A stretch of DNA of 39,449 nucleotides from an uncultured Clostridia bacterium (lineage in GTDB: Bacteria; Bacillota; Clostridia; Christensenellales; DTU072): positions 85,998-125,446 of the forward strand of contig CAMOOO010000006.1 in assembly GCA_946621465.1 (NCBI GenBank). Direction: 5' to 3'. Position 1 is the first letter of the stretch. Each line of letters begins with the position of its first letter. Positions 17,101 to 24,679 of this stretch are shown in pieces. The position numbers were made by a program, and so were the translations under genes. The notes under the pieces are model-generated. The model was not told the DNA's origin. It worked only from the letters and a program-made list of their open reading frames with translations, and ran no database searches.

Positions 17101-17555
17101 GGCTCGCTTTGATACCAGAAATTGAGTTTTTCTTTGGTAAACTCTATCTTTTTGACACCAATTTCTTCCACGACAATACTGATAATCAGCTTGGCGTCAC
17201 TGTTAGTGGTACTCGTGACCGTCAAAGGTACGACGATATCTCCGGTATTCTCGTGCGCCGTCAAAAGCCCGGAGCCGCTGACGGAAACGTACTGAAGGTA
17301 CTCGGAAGGGATGTAATAATTGAGTTTACGGTTGGTTGCGTTAAAGGGGATAATCTCGATCTCCAATTGATAAGTGGAGTTTTCGCCGATCGGGGCCATA
17401 TAGATATCCGCGCCGTCGATACGCAAGCCGGTCACCTCGACGTAATCTTCGTCGTCCAGCGCCGTCTTGATCCGTCCGCAGCCGACGCATAGCCCGACTA
17501 CGCACACAAGCACGAATAAAAATAGTAATAGCTTATAAACTTTATTTTTCCCCAT
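14118..17555 (-). CDS. Large lipoprotein with Ig-like domains and a transglutaminase fold lacking the catalytic Cys
   Basis: A 1145-residue extracellular protein. The signal MGKNKVYKLLLFLFVLVCVV ends near GLCVGC, a probable though atypical lipobox. BIG2-like Ig domains occupy about the first 250 residues, then several beta-rich segments, and a transglutaminase-like domain at about 880-1010. In that domain the Cys of the family's CxGYA motif is Ser944 (RSAGYAKAF), while His973 (YHVYNKV) and Asp988 (WYVVDVAFG) remain. It is probably catalytically inactive or altered. The start is placed at ATG 17555: the in-frame TTG at 17600 would put the promoter inside the gene. No Shine-Dalgarno is present. 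It heads the operon with the WYL and MBL genes. Confidence 0.85.
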   Translation of the reverse strand: MGKNKVYKLLLFLFVLVCVVGLCVGCGRIKTALDDEDYVEVTGLRIDGADIYMAPIGENSTYQLEIEIIPFNATNRKLNYYIPSEYLQYVSVSGSGLLTAHENTGDIVVPLTVTSTTNSDAKLIISIVVEEIGVKKIEFTKEKLNFWYQSEPQQVSMRFYPSHAVDGRTVTYTSLNEEVATVVKDSETGDAIVSPGRAGQTHIKAVSSTMDGKNYEAYLPVYVEYMAAQYQLVYSGSPRWTQVVGDFSPINFTLYVLGDHIDPNPEIEWYIGNERVARMSDRISYSHTPTSTTQISYKIGVFVRGYKQEGTWLYSDTITIFNKFVGFDLEYENLNSVYNEDRNEAYQYGDEAEFSLVESSSGNTASYDWFLQKMDGDGTELFLANTSVDDRNLKNKRINVVGDYQLMAKAKNRDGNYLGQKRFTFSSVKLVKGDVLVVKPNMISGGLPPDSYHWYLLECDEDGNYNVENKVWIKDTAKGETLYYPLKESGYFRVLVTATTNGIMTTIDGENGKVEYVNEGILLRVYDGGELLEEEEGDLVDVTQPEAHGFATSSISRISGVVIEGCAYSGEFLLYLHWTPTIGVDRYIVEFAFKDGTVKMVDSVEQGAYFGTNFFRVPSDIATFSDVFTVRIKQKDGLFSDYYYYGTENENGQEDAHHYRNIGEDKFPYFSDITDNVNGYVTTTDEMYALVEYILLFQPTHNALARKGNVTIDNQLYDTYTVKFYSPLATEEMMNTFDVTDIPNEIVDSDLLYMYILMRGVQQQGPYLCDFQLSLTGDGNGIYTAVFSLLNKTKRDGFKATNDKTQNPTVVSAFQATYNYAEKPNGTSMSYPVDKKQGVHVSTSNQLCYVMEQGYCPVPVSSDNLAELYKQVKYTYSSLVGMETSDLNKILVFYDWLCYNVAYDEETELSTTMSELEKYMIESSQLEGIFSNINVNTNNRHARSAGYAKAFSVLCGLAGIPCRTIALTVGNYHVYNKVYVNDAWYVVDVAFGVTRVDEDTVYADHAWCLITDNQYSSLCQFRKGEAAEILGAHPAADKRMDIYQDLKLTMPDPSDTSASPKPVYRSIFVRTEEELLSLLRSIALKGTVALEVECAEDLFGAFADFNDYVGDANLTLGTGKYVGEIINSAGTGDNVRAVVLLYDNG

Positions 17556-17564
17556 GATGACTAT

Positions 17565-17593
17565 ATAATAAATCCAAAACCGCCTTTTGTCAA
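17565..17593 (-). promoter_or_regulatory. Promoter of the transglutaminase-like operon, leaderless geometry
   Basis: TTGACA (17593-17588), a 17-bp spacer and TATTAT (17570-17565) lie 9 nt from the ATG at 17555. The expected start point would give a leader of 0-3 nt. Confidence 0.7.
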
Positions 17594-17600
17594 TCCTCAA

Positions 17601-17926
17601 AAAAACACTTTTAAGTCTGGATTATACGAAAAACTCTCTTCAAAACCCTTTTGCTTGCAACAAAGCGGTCCTAAACCGGATATTAAACGAAAACAAAGAA
17701 ACTGAATTCGGGTGAAAATCAATGCAATTCTAAATATAAATGAGGCGTTAAAGAGGTGAAAATTCTGTAAAAACCCGTATCACAACCGTATAGGCAGAGA
17801 GATGTACTTCTTCCAATCGGCAGGAACGTCGGAAAGGCGGAAGATTCGGGTAAAAGACATTGAAGCGGTACAGGTAACACTTGCGAGCATGTCCATTGCC
17901 CTAAACTGTCCCTTTCATGCGTTATA
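17601..17926. other. Intergenic spacer without a recognised feature
   Basis: No gene, RNA or terminator could be supported. An 83-codon minus-strand frame (17719-17970) overlaps the Na/Pi gene end and has no ribosome-binding site or recognisable sequence. Confidence 0.5.
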
Positions 17927-19567
17927 TCATTTTTCCACGCTGCCGGTGATGCTTTTGATACTGTAAGCAATATTTTCTAAGTGGTCGCCTACACGTTCGA
18001 GGTTCGCTAGCGCAGTATAGAAATAAGTGCCTGTCTCGATGGTGCAAGCACCGGCGTTAAGGCGGTCGACGTGGCGAGCGGAAAAGATCTTTTTGAGGTC
18101 GTCCACCTGTTGTTCGAGGGCATCGACGCGGTAAAGAGCAGACTTTTTACGCTGAGAGAACGCTTCCAATGAGACGGCGTACAGCTCGTCGACTTTATCG
18201 CGCATGGCGATCAGTTCGGCGAAAGCAACGTCGGAAAAGAGGACGTTTTCGCGCTTCATTTTGAGACCCATTTTCATTAAATCGACGCCGTGATCGCCGA
18301 TACGCTCGATATCGTCAACGACGTGGTGGAGAGAACCGACCAGAAGTTCGTCCTTATAGGGCAAGTTTTTACCGGCAAGCTGAACGAGGAACTCGCTGAT
18401 CTTTTTGGTGATGAAATCAATGCGGTTTTCTTCAATTTCCACCCGTTTTTTGTATTTTTCGTCCTGCGTATGAAGAATTTCAAAGCCCAAAGAAAGGTTG
18501 GCTCTGGCAAGTTCCGCGAGGTTTTCCGTCTCCTTTTGGACCTGAATGAGAGCGACGGCAGGGGTTTTGAGGGACTTCTCTTCAATAAAGAAACAGGAGA
18601 ACTCTTCCGTCTTTTTCTTCTCCTTGATCAGCTTGGAAAGAAGCCTTTGCAAGGGGGTGATAAAGGGCAGGCAAACGAGAGAAGCAAGCAAACTGTAAAA
18701 GACGCCGAAAAGGGAGAGTTCCCACTGGGGCGAACCGATGAAACTAAGTAAGATCACAACGTATTTCTTCAGCGCCCAGATCAATCCGCCGATCAAAATC
18801 GCGCCGATAATAGCGGTAAAAACGTTAAAAACAGCGATTTTTTGCGCTTCTTTATCGGTACCAAGGGAGGCAATCAACGCAGTAAAACAGGTGCCGATAG
18901 TGGCACCGATAACGATAAAAATGCCCTGTGATACGTCGAGAGTGCCGGCATTGATCAGGGTAATAAGGATACCCGTCGTTGCAGAAGACGACTGAATGAT
19001 CGCCGTAAAGACCGCCCCGACGAGAACGAGCAATAAGGGGAAGTCGATGGCATTAAAAAGTCCGATAAAGAAAGCGGATATCTGCGCCTGTTCGGTAATG
19101 GACTGGGTCATTATTTTCATCCCGGCAAAAAGGACGCCCAGTCCTCCTATCACGTAGCCGACGGCCTTTACTCCGTCGTTATTAACGAAAAGCACCAGAC
19201 AGATGCCGACAAAAGCCATTGCCATAAGAACGGGAGTAATACTTATCGAGGAAAGGGAGACGAGAATGCCCGTGGCAGTGGTACCCAGGCGAGCGCCCAG
19301 TACAAAAGCGGAGGCTTGCGTCGCCGACATGATCCCTGCGCCGACCAGTCCCATACTCATTACCGTTGTCGCAGCCGACGATTGGACAATGGCGGTCGCC
19401 CCTGCCCCGATACCGTATGAAGCCAGTCTGTTGTTGCTGACTTTGTTAAAAAGGGAGCGGATACTCTTTGCCGAGCTTTTACTCAGTCCGTCTCCCATCA
19501 ATTTCATGCCCGTCAAAAAGACTCCGACGCCGCATAAAAGCAGACATATGCTTTCAAAAACTGTCAT
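17927..19567 (-). CDS. Na/Pi cotransporter family protein with PhoU-like C-terminus
   Basis: A 546-residue membrane protein of the NptA/YjbB type that probably moves phosphate with sodium. The membrane part (about 1-310) contains two inverted repeats, each with the QSSS-type motif: IVQSSAATTVMSMGLVGAG and IIQSSSATTGILITLINAG. The C-terminal part (about 340-546) is helical and PhoU-like (ELARANLSLGFEIL, HHVVDDIERIGDHGVDL, NLERVGDHLENIAYSI). Family length is normal. GGAG lies about 10 nt upstream of the ATG, a loose spacing. The parS site lies in its 5' spacer. Confidence 0.94.
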   Translation of the reverse strand: MTVFESICLLLCGVGVFLTGMKLMGDGLSKSSAKSIRSLFNKVSNNRLASYGIGAGATAIVQSSAATTVMSMGLVGAGIMSATQASAFVLGARLGTTATGILVSLSSISITPVLMAMAFVGICLVLFVNNDGVKAVGYVIGGLGVLFAGMKIMTQSITEQAQISAFFIGLFNAIDFPLLLVLVGAVFTAIIQSSSATTGILITLINAGTLDVSQGIFIVIGATIGTCFTALIASLGTDKEAQKIAVFNVFTAIIGAILIGGLIWALKKYVVILLSFIGSPQWELSLFGVFYSLLASLVCLPFITPLQRLLSKLIKEKKKTEEFSCFFIEEKSLKTPAVALIQVQKETENLAELARANLSLGFEILHTQDEKYKKRVEIEENRIDFITKKISEFLVQLAGKNLPYKDELLVGSLHHVVDDIERIGDHGVDLMKMGLKMKRENVLFSDVAFAELIAMRDKVDELYAVSLEAFSQRKKSALYRVDALEQQVDDLKKIFSARHVDRLNAGACTIETGTYFYTALANLERVGDHLENIAYSIKSITGSVEK

Positions 19568-19590
19568 CCTTTTATTACTCCGAAAATGAT

Positions 19591-19606
19591 TTTTTCACGT
19601 GAAACA
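19591..19606. promoter_or_regulatory. parS-like ParB-binding site
   Basis: The plus strand reads TTTTTCACGTGAAACA, matching the conserved bacterial parS 16-mer TGTTTCACGTGAAACA at 15 of 16 positions, with the core TTTCACGTGAAA perfectly palindromic. It lies in the short spacer between the flavoprotein and Na/Pi genes, clear of coding sequence. ParB is known to nucleate on such sites near the replication origin. Confidence 0.8.
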
Positions 19607-19613
19607 GATTTTT

Positions 19614-20231
19614 CTAGCGGATAAAATTGGTCCACAAATGAACTTCCTTTTCCGGCAAACCGAACCTGTCTTTCCCTAAGGAAATGCTCTTGAGTAAAAA
19701 GCTCATATTGCGAGCAAGCGTTCGCATCATCTGCATTCCCTCTTCGTCTTTCTTCACCTCATCGGCGCTACTTCCATGAACGCCGTTCCAATATTGACCG
19801 GACGCAACGGGCATTCCGCTGATAAAGAAATATTTATTGAGTTCGTCGAACGTGGCGGTCAGTCCGCCCCTTCTTGCCGAACATACGGAAGCGCCGACCT
19901 TCATCGTTTTGTCAAAAGGAGTACTGAAAAATAATCTGTCCAGCACGGCAACGAGGGTGGCGTTTGCCGAGGCATAGTAGACGGGACTACCGACAACCAG
20001 TCCGTCGCATTCGGCAAATTTAGGTGCAATTTCGTTAACAATGTCGTCAAAAACGCATTTTTTTGCCCTTTTGCAACCGCCGCAGGCAATACAACCACGC
20101 ACCGGTTTATTGCCGACTTGTACAATCTCCGTTTCTATTCCTTCTTCGGAAAAAACTCTGCACATCTCGTTGAGGGCGGAAAAAGTGCAGCCGTTTTGGT
20201 GGGGACTTCCATTCAATAACAATACTTTCAT
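19614..20231 (-). CDS. Flavodoxin-like NAD(P)H-dependent FMN oxidoreductase
   Basis: A 205-residue flavodoxin-fold protein of the NADPH-dependent FMN reductase / iron-sulfur flavoprotein group. The FMN phosphate loop is NGSPHQNGCT (about 7-16). A Cys cluster CIACGGCKRAKKC at about 47-59 resembles the compact Fe-S site of iron-sulfur flavoproteins. GSPVYYASANATL is the second FMN loop. It overlaps the upstream aldo/keto reductase as ATGA and has its own AAGGAG, so the two redox proteins are probably made together. Confidence 0.9.
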   Translation of the reverse strand: MKVLLLNGSPHQNGCTFSALNEMCRVFSEEGIETEIVQVGNKPVRGCIACGGCKRAKKCVFDDIVNEIAPKFAECDGLVVGSPVYYASANATLVAVLDRLFFSTPFDKTMKVGASVCSARRGGLTATFDELNKYFFISGMPVASGQYWNGVHGSSADEVKKDEEGMQMMRTLARNMSFLLKSISLGKDRFGLPEKEVHLWTNFIR

Positions 20232-21400
20232 GGTTTTTTCTCCTTATTCTTTTCTTCTAGCATTTTGGCTTCTTCTGCGCGTTTTTTACAGATCTTCGAC
20301 CATTGCGGAAGGTCGGGTAAAGTGTCGCAAAGCTCTTTAAGAGCTTTGGGTATATCAATTTTTTGCGGACAAACGCGCGCGCATGCGCCGCATCCTATAC
20401 AAGCGGACGGATGTTTTTCGGGAGGCAACGCTTCCATTTGCATAGAGGCGGTCAGTCCGCCCTCTTTTGCATACCTTACGTCGTTACAGGTGGCGATAAG
20501 GTTGGGGATATCCAGCCCCATCGGACAACCGTCCACGCAGTACCTGCACGCTGTGCAAGGAAGAGAATTTTTCATTCCTTCCGCCGCCAAAAGGAGCTTT
20601 TGTTCCTCCGCCGGAGTCAGCGGACGGCGGCTTGAGAATATCTCGACGTTTTCTTTCATCTGTTTTAGGTCGGACATCCCGGATAAAATGACTTTTACGT
20701 CCTCTTTGCCCATAAGAAAACGAAATGCGCTCTCCACCGGACTATCCACGTTCGCCTTAGCCAGTTTGCCACCGCGTAGCGGCTCCATGACCCACACCGG
20801 AACACCGTAAAAATGGAGCAATTCATATTTAGATTTGGCATTTTGCAGCGTCCAATCGAGGTAGTTTAATTGTATCTGACAGAACTCCATTGCACCGTTT
20901 GCGTAGTCCAAAAAAGCCTTTAAATTATCCGGTCTCCCGTGGCAGGAAAAGCCTAAATGCTTTATTTTACCCCGTTTTTTCTGTTCCAGAAAGTAAGGGA
21001 GTATTCCCCATTTCGGGTCGGTATAAACCTCGTAGGACAATTCGTAAATATTATGTAGCAGATAAAAGTCAAAATACTCTACACCGCATTTTTTCAGTTG
21101 TTTTTCAAAGATGTCGGCAGGGTCGTATTTTTCGGCAATTTGATGTCCGGGATATTTAGAAGCGAGGTAAAAATCCTCTCTTTTATATTTAGAAAGCACC
21201 TCTCCCATGACGATTTCCGACATTCCGCCATGGTAAGGGAAGGCGGTGTCAAAGTAGTTGACGCCCCTTTTTATAGCATAGTCTACCATTTCCTCGACCG
21301 CCCCTTTGTCGATGGTTTTCCCGTCCGGAAGCAGCGGCAGGCGCATCGCGCCAAAGCCGAGTAGGGATATCTTTTTATCAAAAAAATCACTGTAGATCAT
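20228..21400 (-). CDS. Aldo/keto reductase fused to a 4Fe-4S ferredoxin domain
   Basis: A 390-residue two-part oxidoreductase. Residues about 1-265 form an aldo/keto reductase TIM barrel (GFGAMRLPLLPDG, NYFDTAFPYHGG, YFDFYLLHNI, LGFSCHGRPDN). Residues about 285-370 carry two 4Fe-4S motifs: CTACRYCVDGCP and CIGCGACARVCP. This fused family is common in anaerobes; its substrates are mostly unknown. The neighbouring flavoprotein, coupled by a 4-nt overlap, may pass electrons to or from it. The start has only a weak GGGTG upstream and sits close behind its promoter. Confidence 0.95.
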   Translation of the reverse strand: MIYSDFFDKKISLLGFGAMRLPLLPDGKTIDKGAVEEMVDYAIKRGVNYFDTAFPYHGGMSEIVMGEVLSKYKREDFYLASKYPGHQIAEKYDPADIFEKQLKKCGVEYFDFYLLHNIYELSYEVYTDPKWGILPYFLEQKKRGKIKHLGFSCHGRPDNLKAFLDYANGAMEFCQIQLNYLDWTLQNAKSKYELLHFYGVPVWVMEPLRGGKLAKANVDSPVESAFRFLMGKEDVKVILSGMSDLKQMKENVEIFSSRRPLTPAEEQKLLLAAEGMKNSLPCTACRYCVDGCPMGLDIPNLIATCNDVRYAKEGGLTASMQMEALPPEKHPSACIGCGACARVCPQKIDIPKALKELCDTLPDLPQWSKICKKRAEEAKMLEEKNKEKKP

Positions 21401-21414
21401 ATTTCACCCAATTC

Positions 21415-21444
21415 ATTGTACCATAGTTTCTCCCTTTTACGCAA
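21415..21444 (-). promoter_or_regulatory. Promoter of the aldo/keto reductase-flavoprotein pair
   Basis: TTGCGT (21444-21439), an 18-bp spacer and TACAAT (21420-21415), 14 nt from the ATG at 21400. The leader would be only about 7 nt. Confidence 0.5.
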
Positions 21445-21484
21445 GCACCCAAAACGGCAAACGACTTCCCAAAAAAATTATTCC

Positions 21485-21531
21485 TTTACTTTTGCCTTTA
21501 AATACAGTATACTATTTATATCTGTATTTAA
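21485..21531 (+). promoter_or_regulatory. Mannosidase promoter with overlapping inverted-repeat operator
   Basis: TTTACT (21485-21490), a 17-bp spacer and TATACT (21508-21513) form the promoter. TTAAATACAG (21498-21507) and CTGTATTTAA (21522-21531) are a perfect 10-bp inverted repeat with a 14-nt centre that brackets the -10 box and the predicted start site, the classic position of a repressor operator. No regulator gene is adjacent. Confidence 0.65.
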
Positions 21532-21555
21532 TTACCCCATAAAAAGGAGAGCATC

Positions 21556-24500
21556 ATGCAAGACAATAAGAAGAAAATTTTTACGGTGGCAACGGCACAC
21601 CTTGATACCATTTGGAACTGGTCGCTGGAAAGAACCATCGGGAGCTATATCAAAAAGACGCTCGAAGACAACTTCGCCCTTTTTGAAAAATACCCCGACT
21701 ATAAATTCAATTTCGAGGGTGCGTACCGCTACGAACTGATGGAAGAGTACTACCCCGAACTTTTCGAGAAACTGAAAAAGTACGTCGCTGAAGGGCGTTG
21801 GTACCCTTGCGGCAGTTCTTATGAGAACGGCGACGTCAACGTTCCCTCCCCTGAGGCACTGTTCCGTAACATCCTCTTTGGAAACGGCTATTTTGATAAA
21901 ACCTTCGGCGTACGCAGTAAAGATATTTTCCTCCCCGACTGCTTCGGCTTCGGCTGGCACCTGCCTGCCGTTATGCGTCACGCCAACCTTCTTGGTTTCT
22001 CCACCCAAAAACTTACTTGGGGTTCCGTCTTCGGCATCCCGTTCAATCTTGGTAAATGGTACGGCAGTAACGGAGACTTCGTTTACGGCGCCATCAATAT
22101 GAACGGATATACCCAGTGTCTGAAAGAGGTCCGTAACTTCCAATTCGTCAGAACCAACTTCGAGCAGAATAAAGTCTTCGGCATCGACGCCGTGGCCCTC
22201 TATCACGGCACCGGCGACACCGGCGGCGCGCCGCAGGAAAAGTCTGTTGCTTGCGTCCAAAAGGAGATCGCCGACAACGAAAACAGCGACACTGTGGTCT
22301 ACTCCTCTCGCATCGACGACGTGTACGAATATTTGAAAAAAATCGACGAATCATATTTAGCTAAACTCCCCTCGCACCGTTCGGAACTGACATTGGTGTT
22401 CCACGGCGTAGGCAGTTATACCTCCCGCGCCATCGGAAAACGCTGGAATAAACGCAACGAAATACTAGGCGACGTAGCCGAAAGAACGAGCGTAGCTGCG
22501 TCCGTCCTCGGAGAAAAGGAATACCCTGCCGCCAGCCTTACCAAAAACTGGAAACGGGTCATCTCCCACCAGTTCCACGACGACATCACCGGCACTTCTC
22601 TCCAACACCTCTACAAACGGTGCTGGAACGACTACATGGTCTCCCTCAACGGCTTTTCTCAGGAAATCGATTCTTCCGTCGCCGCCATTGCGCGCCGGAT
22701 GAATACCTCCGGCGACGGCATCCCCGTAATCGTCACCAACAGCTTGGAGAAAACAAAGCGCGGCGCGGTCAAAGTTCTCCTCGACACCGAGGATAAAGTG
22801 CTGTCAGTCCTCAACGCAAAAGGGGAAGTCGTTCCGTCGCAAACTGCCATAGAAAACGGCAAGGTCGCCTTGACCTTCATTGCCACCGTTGCTCCCTTCG
22901 GTCTGGAAAAATACACCGTCTTGCCGGCGGAGAAAACGTACGAAGACGATATACTTATCGTCACCGAAAAATCTCTCGAGAACGATAAATACCTCGTCCG
23001 CATCGACGAGAACGGCGACATCGCTTCCGTCTACGACAAAAAACTCAATAAAGAACTGCTCTCCCGTCCCATCCGTTACGATATCTTCAAATACGACGGC
23101 AGCAGGGCATATCCTGCTTGGGAGATCCCCTATAACGCCTGCAACGGCAAGAAGACACCGGAGCATCCCTCTTTCGTCAGTTCCCGCGTCCTGGAAAAAG
23201 GCGCGGCGCGCGTAGCGGTAGAGGTCGTCCAAAAATACGGCGACTCCCTCTTTACTTCAGTCATTTCTCTTGAAAACGGCGGCGATAGAGTGGACGTAGC
23301 TTGCGAGACCGATTGGAGAAGTTTACGGAGGCTGTTAAAGGTAGACTTCGGCATGACCTGTCCCAGCCCTTATGCGACGTTTGACCTTGGCATCGGTACC
23401 ATTAAACGGTGGAACAATAAAAAGAACTGCTACGAAATGTCGGCGCAGAATTGGGCGGACCTGTCCAACGACGACTACGGCGTTTCCATCCTCAGCGAGT
23501 GCAAATACGGTTGGGACAAGCCGGCGGACGACACCCTTCGCCTGACCATTTTACATACGCCTAAATATTATTTCCACATGAAAGACAGCCAGCAACACAA
23601 AATGGAACTGGGCCTCAACCGCTACGGCTACGCCATCTACTCCCACGAAGGAAAGGTGGGCGCGGACACGCAGGAAGAAGCCAAACGTTTCATAACGCCC
23701 ATGCCGGCGTACCTGACCGACAAACACGAAGGCGACATCGGCGCAGAATTTGCTTACGGCGATTTTAACGAAAAAGGAGTGCTGGTCAGTTGCTTCAAAA
23801 AGGCGGAAGACTCCGACGAAGTGGTCGTACGTTTCGTAGAAAGCGACAATGCCGCGCATGAAAAAGTTTCTTTCGGCGTTGCCGGCGGCATTACTTCCGC
23901 GCGTGAAATTTTTGCGTCTGAAGAAGACCGCGGTCCGGCTACCGTAGAAGGCGGCAAGCTGGTCTTCGACCTCAAACCTTACGAAGTTAAGTCCTTTGCT
24001 CTGACCGTAACAAAAGCCGATCAAAAGGACAACTTCGGCACGCAGATCGAAATTCCGAACGCGGAAAAAGTCACCACGACCAACGCAGACCGCAGCGCGA
24101 CTGTTATTCCCGGAACGAACTTCTCCATTCCGGAAGAATTGTGGATCGACACCCTCTACTCGGGCGGCAAAAAGTTCTCCATGTCCGGTGCAGTTCCCTG
24201 CAAAGGGCAAACGATAGACCTGCCCGAAAACGCAAAGAACGTTCACGTCATCGCGACCTCTGTCGGCGACTCTCACCCGGTGACCTTTACCGTCGGAGAC
24301 ACGGCGCACGAAGTTAGCGTAGCCGCTTGCAACCAGCGCATCGGTATTTGGGACCTCATCGGAGCCGGAGAGACGGCGGCTATTCGCACCGACGCCGTCG
24401 CCTATGAATTTACGCACACGCACGACAGTGAAGGCGACAGGATCGCAAAACAGTTCTATCTGTTCCGCTACGACCTTCCCGCCGGAAAAACGCTGACCCT

Positions 24501-24675
24501 GCCGAACGACGAAAGCGTCCTGCTCTTTGCCGTAACCTGCGACGAAGACACTTCTTTCACGCCCTGCCAAGTTCTCTTTGACACCGTCAAAGAAAGACCT
24601 TTCGACTACAAGTTCGACTTCATGACCAAATATAACGACTGGTTGCGCGAACGGTTCGGCACCAAAGAATACTGA
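21556..24675 (+). CDS. Alpha-mannosidase, glycoside hydrolase family 38
   Basis: A 1039-residue GH38 enzyme that removes alpha-linked mannose from glycans. The N-terminal catalytic domain has the metal-binding HxD in TAHLDTIWNW and the nucleophile region LPDCFGFGWHLPAVM. GDTGGAPQ and HQFHDDITGTSLQHLYK are further family motifs. The middle and C-terminal beta-sandwich domains are complete and the length is typical. There is no signal peptide, so it probably acts inside the cell on imported oligosaccharides. AAGGAG precedes the ATG. The next gene follows after 4 bp. Confidence 0.95.
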   Translation: MQDNKKKIFTVATAHLDTIWNWSLERTIGSYIKKTLEDNFALFEKYPDYKFNFEGAYRYELMEEYYPELFEKLKKYVAEGRWYPCGSSYENGDVNVPSPEALFRNILFGNGYFDKTFGVRSKDIFLPDCFGFGWHLPAVMRHANLLGFSTQKLTWGSVFGIPFNLGKWYGSNGDFVYGAINMNGYTQCLKEVRNFQFVRTNFEQNKVFGIDAVALYHGTGDTGGAPQEKSVACVQKEIADNENSDTVVYSSRIDDVYEYLKKIDESYLAKLPSHRSELTLVFHGVGSYTSRAIGKRWNKRNEILGDVAERTSVAASVLGEKEYPAASLTKNWKRVISHQFHDDITGTSLQHLYKRCWNDYMVSLNGFSQEIDSSVAAIARRMNTSGDGIPVIVTNSLEKTKRGAVKVLLDTEDKVLSVLNAKGEVVPSQTAIENGKVALTFIATVAPFGLEKYTVLPAEKTYEDDILIVTEKSLENDKYLVRIDENGDIASVYDKKLNKELLSRPIRYDIFKYDGSRAYPAWEIPYNACNGKKTPEHPSFVSSRVLEKGAARVAVEVVQKYGDSLFTSVISLENGGDRVDVACETDWRSLRRLLKVDFGMTCPSPYATFDLGIGTIKRWNNKKNCYEMSAQNWADLSNDDYGVSILSECKYGWDKPADDTLRLTILHTPKYYFHMKDSQQHKMELGLNRYGYAIYSHEGKVGADTQEEAKRFITPMPAYLTDKHEGDIGAEFAYGDFNEKGVLVSCFKKAEDSDEVVVRFVESDNAAHEKVSFGVAGGITSAREIFASEEDRGPATVEGGKLVFDLKPYEVKSFALTVTKADQKDNFGTQIEIPNAEKVTTTNADRSATVIPGTNFSIPEELWIDTLYSGGKKFSMSGAVPCKGQTIDLPENAKNVHVIATSVGDSHPVTFTVGDTAHEVSVAACNQRIGIWDLIGAGETAAIRTDAVAYEFTHTHDSEGDRIAKQFYLFRYDLPAGKTLTLPNDESVLLFAVTCDEDTSFTPCQVLFDTVKERPFDYKFDFMTKYNDWLRERFGTKEY

Positions 24676-24679
24676 TTCT

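Noticed and set aside
17719..17970. 83-codon minus-strand frame
   Set aside because: Overlaps the Na/Pi gene end out of frame with no supporting signal.
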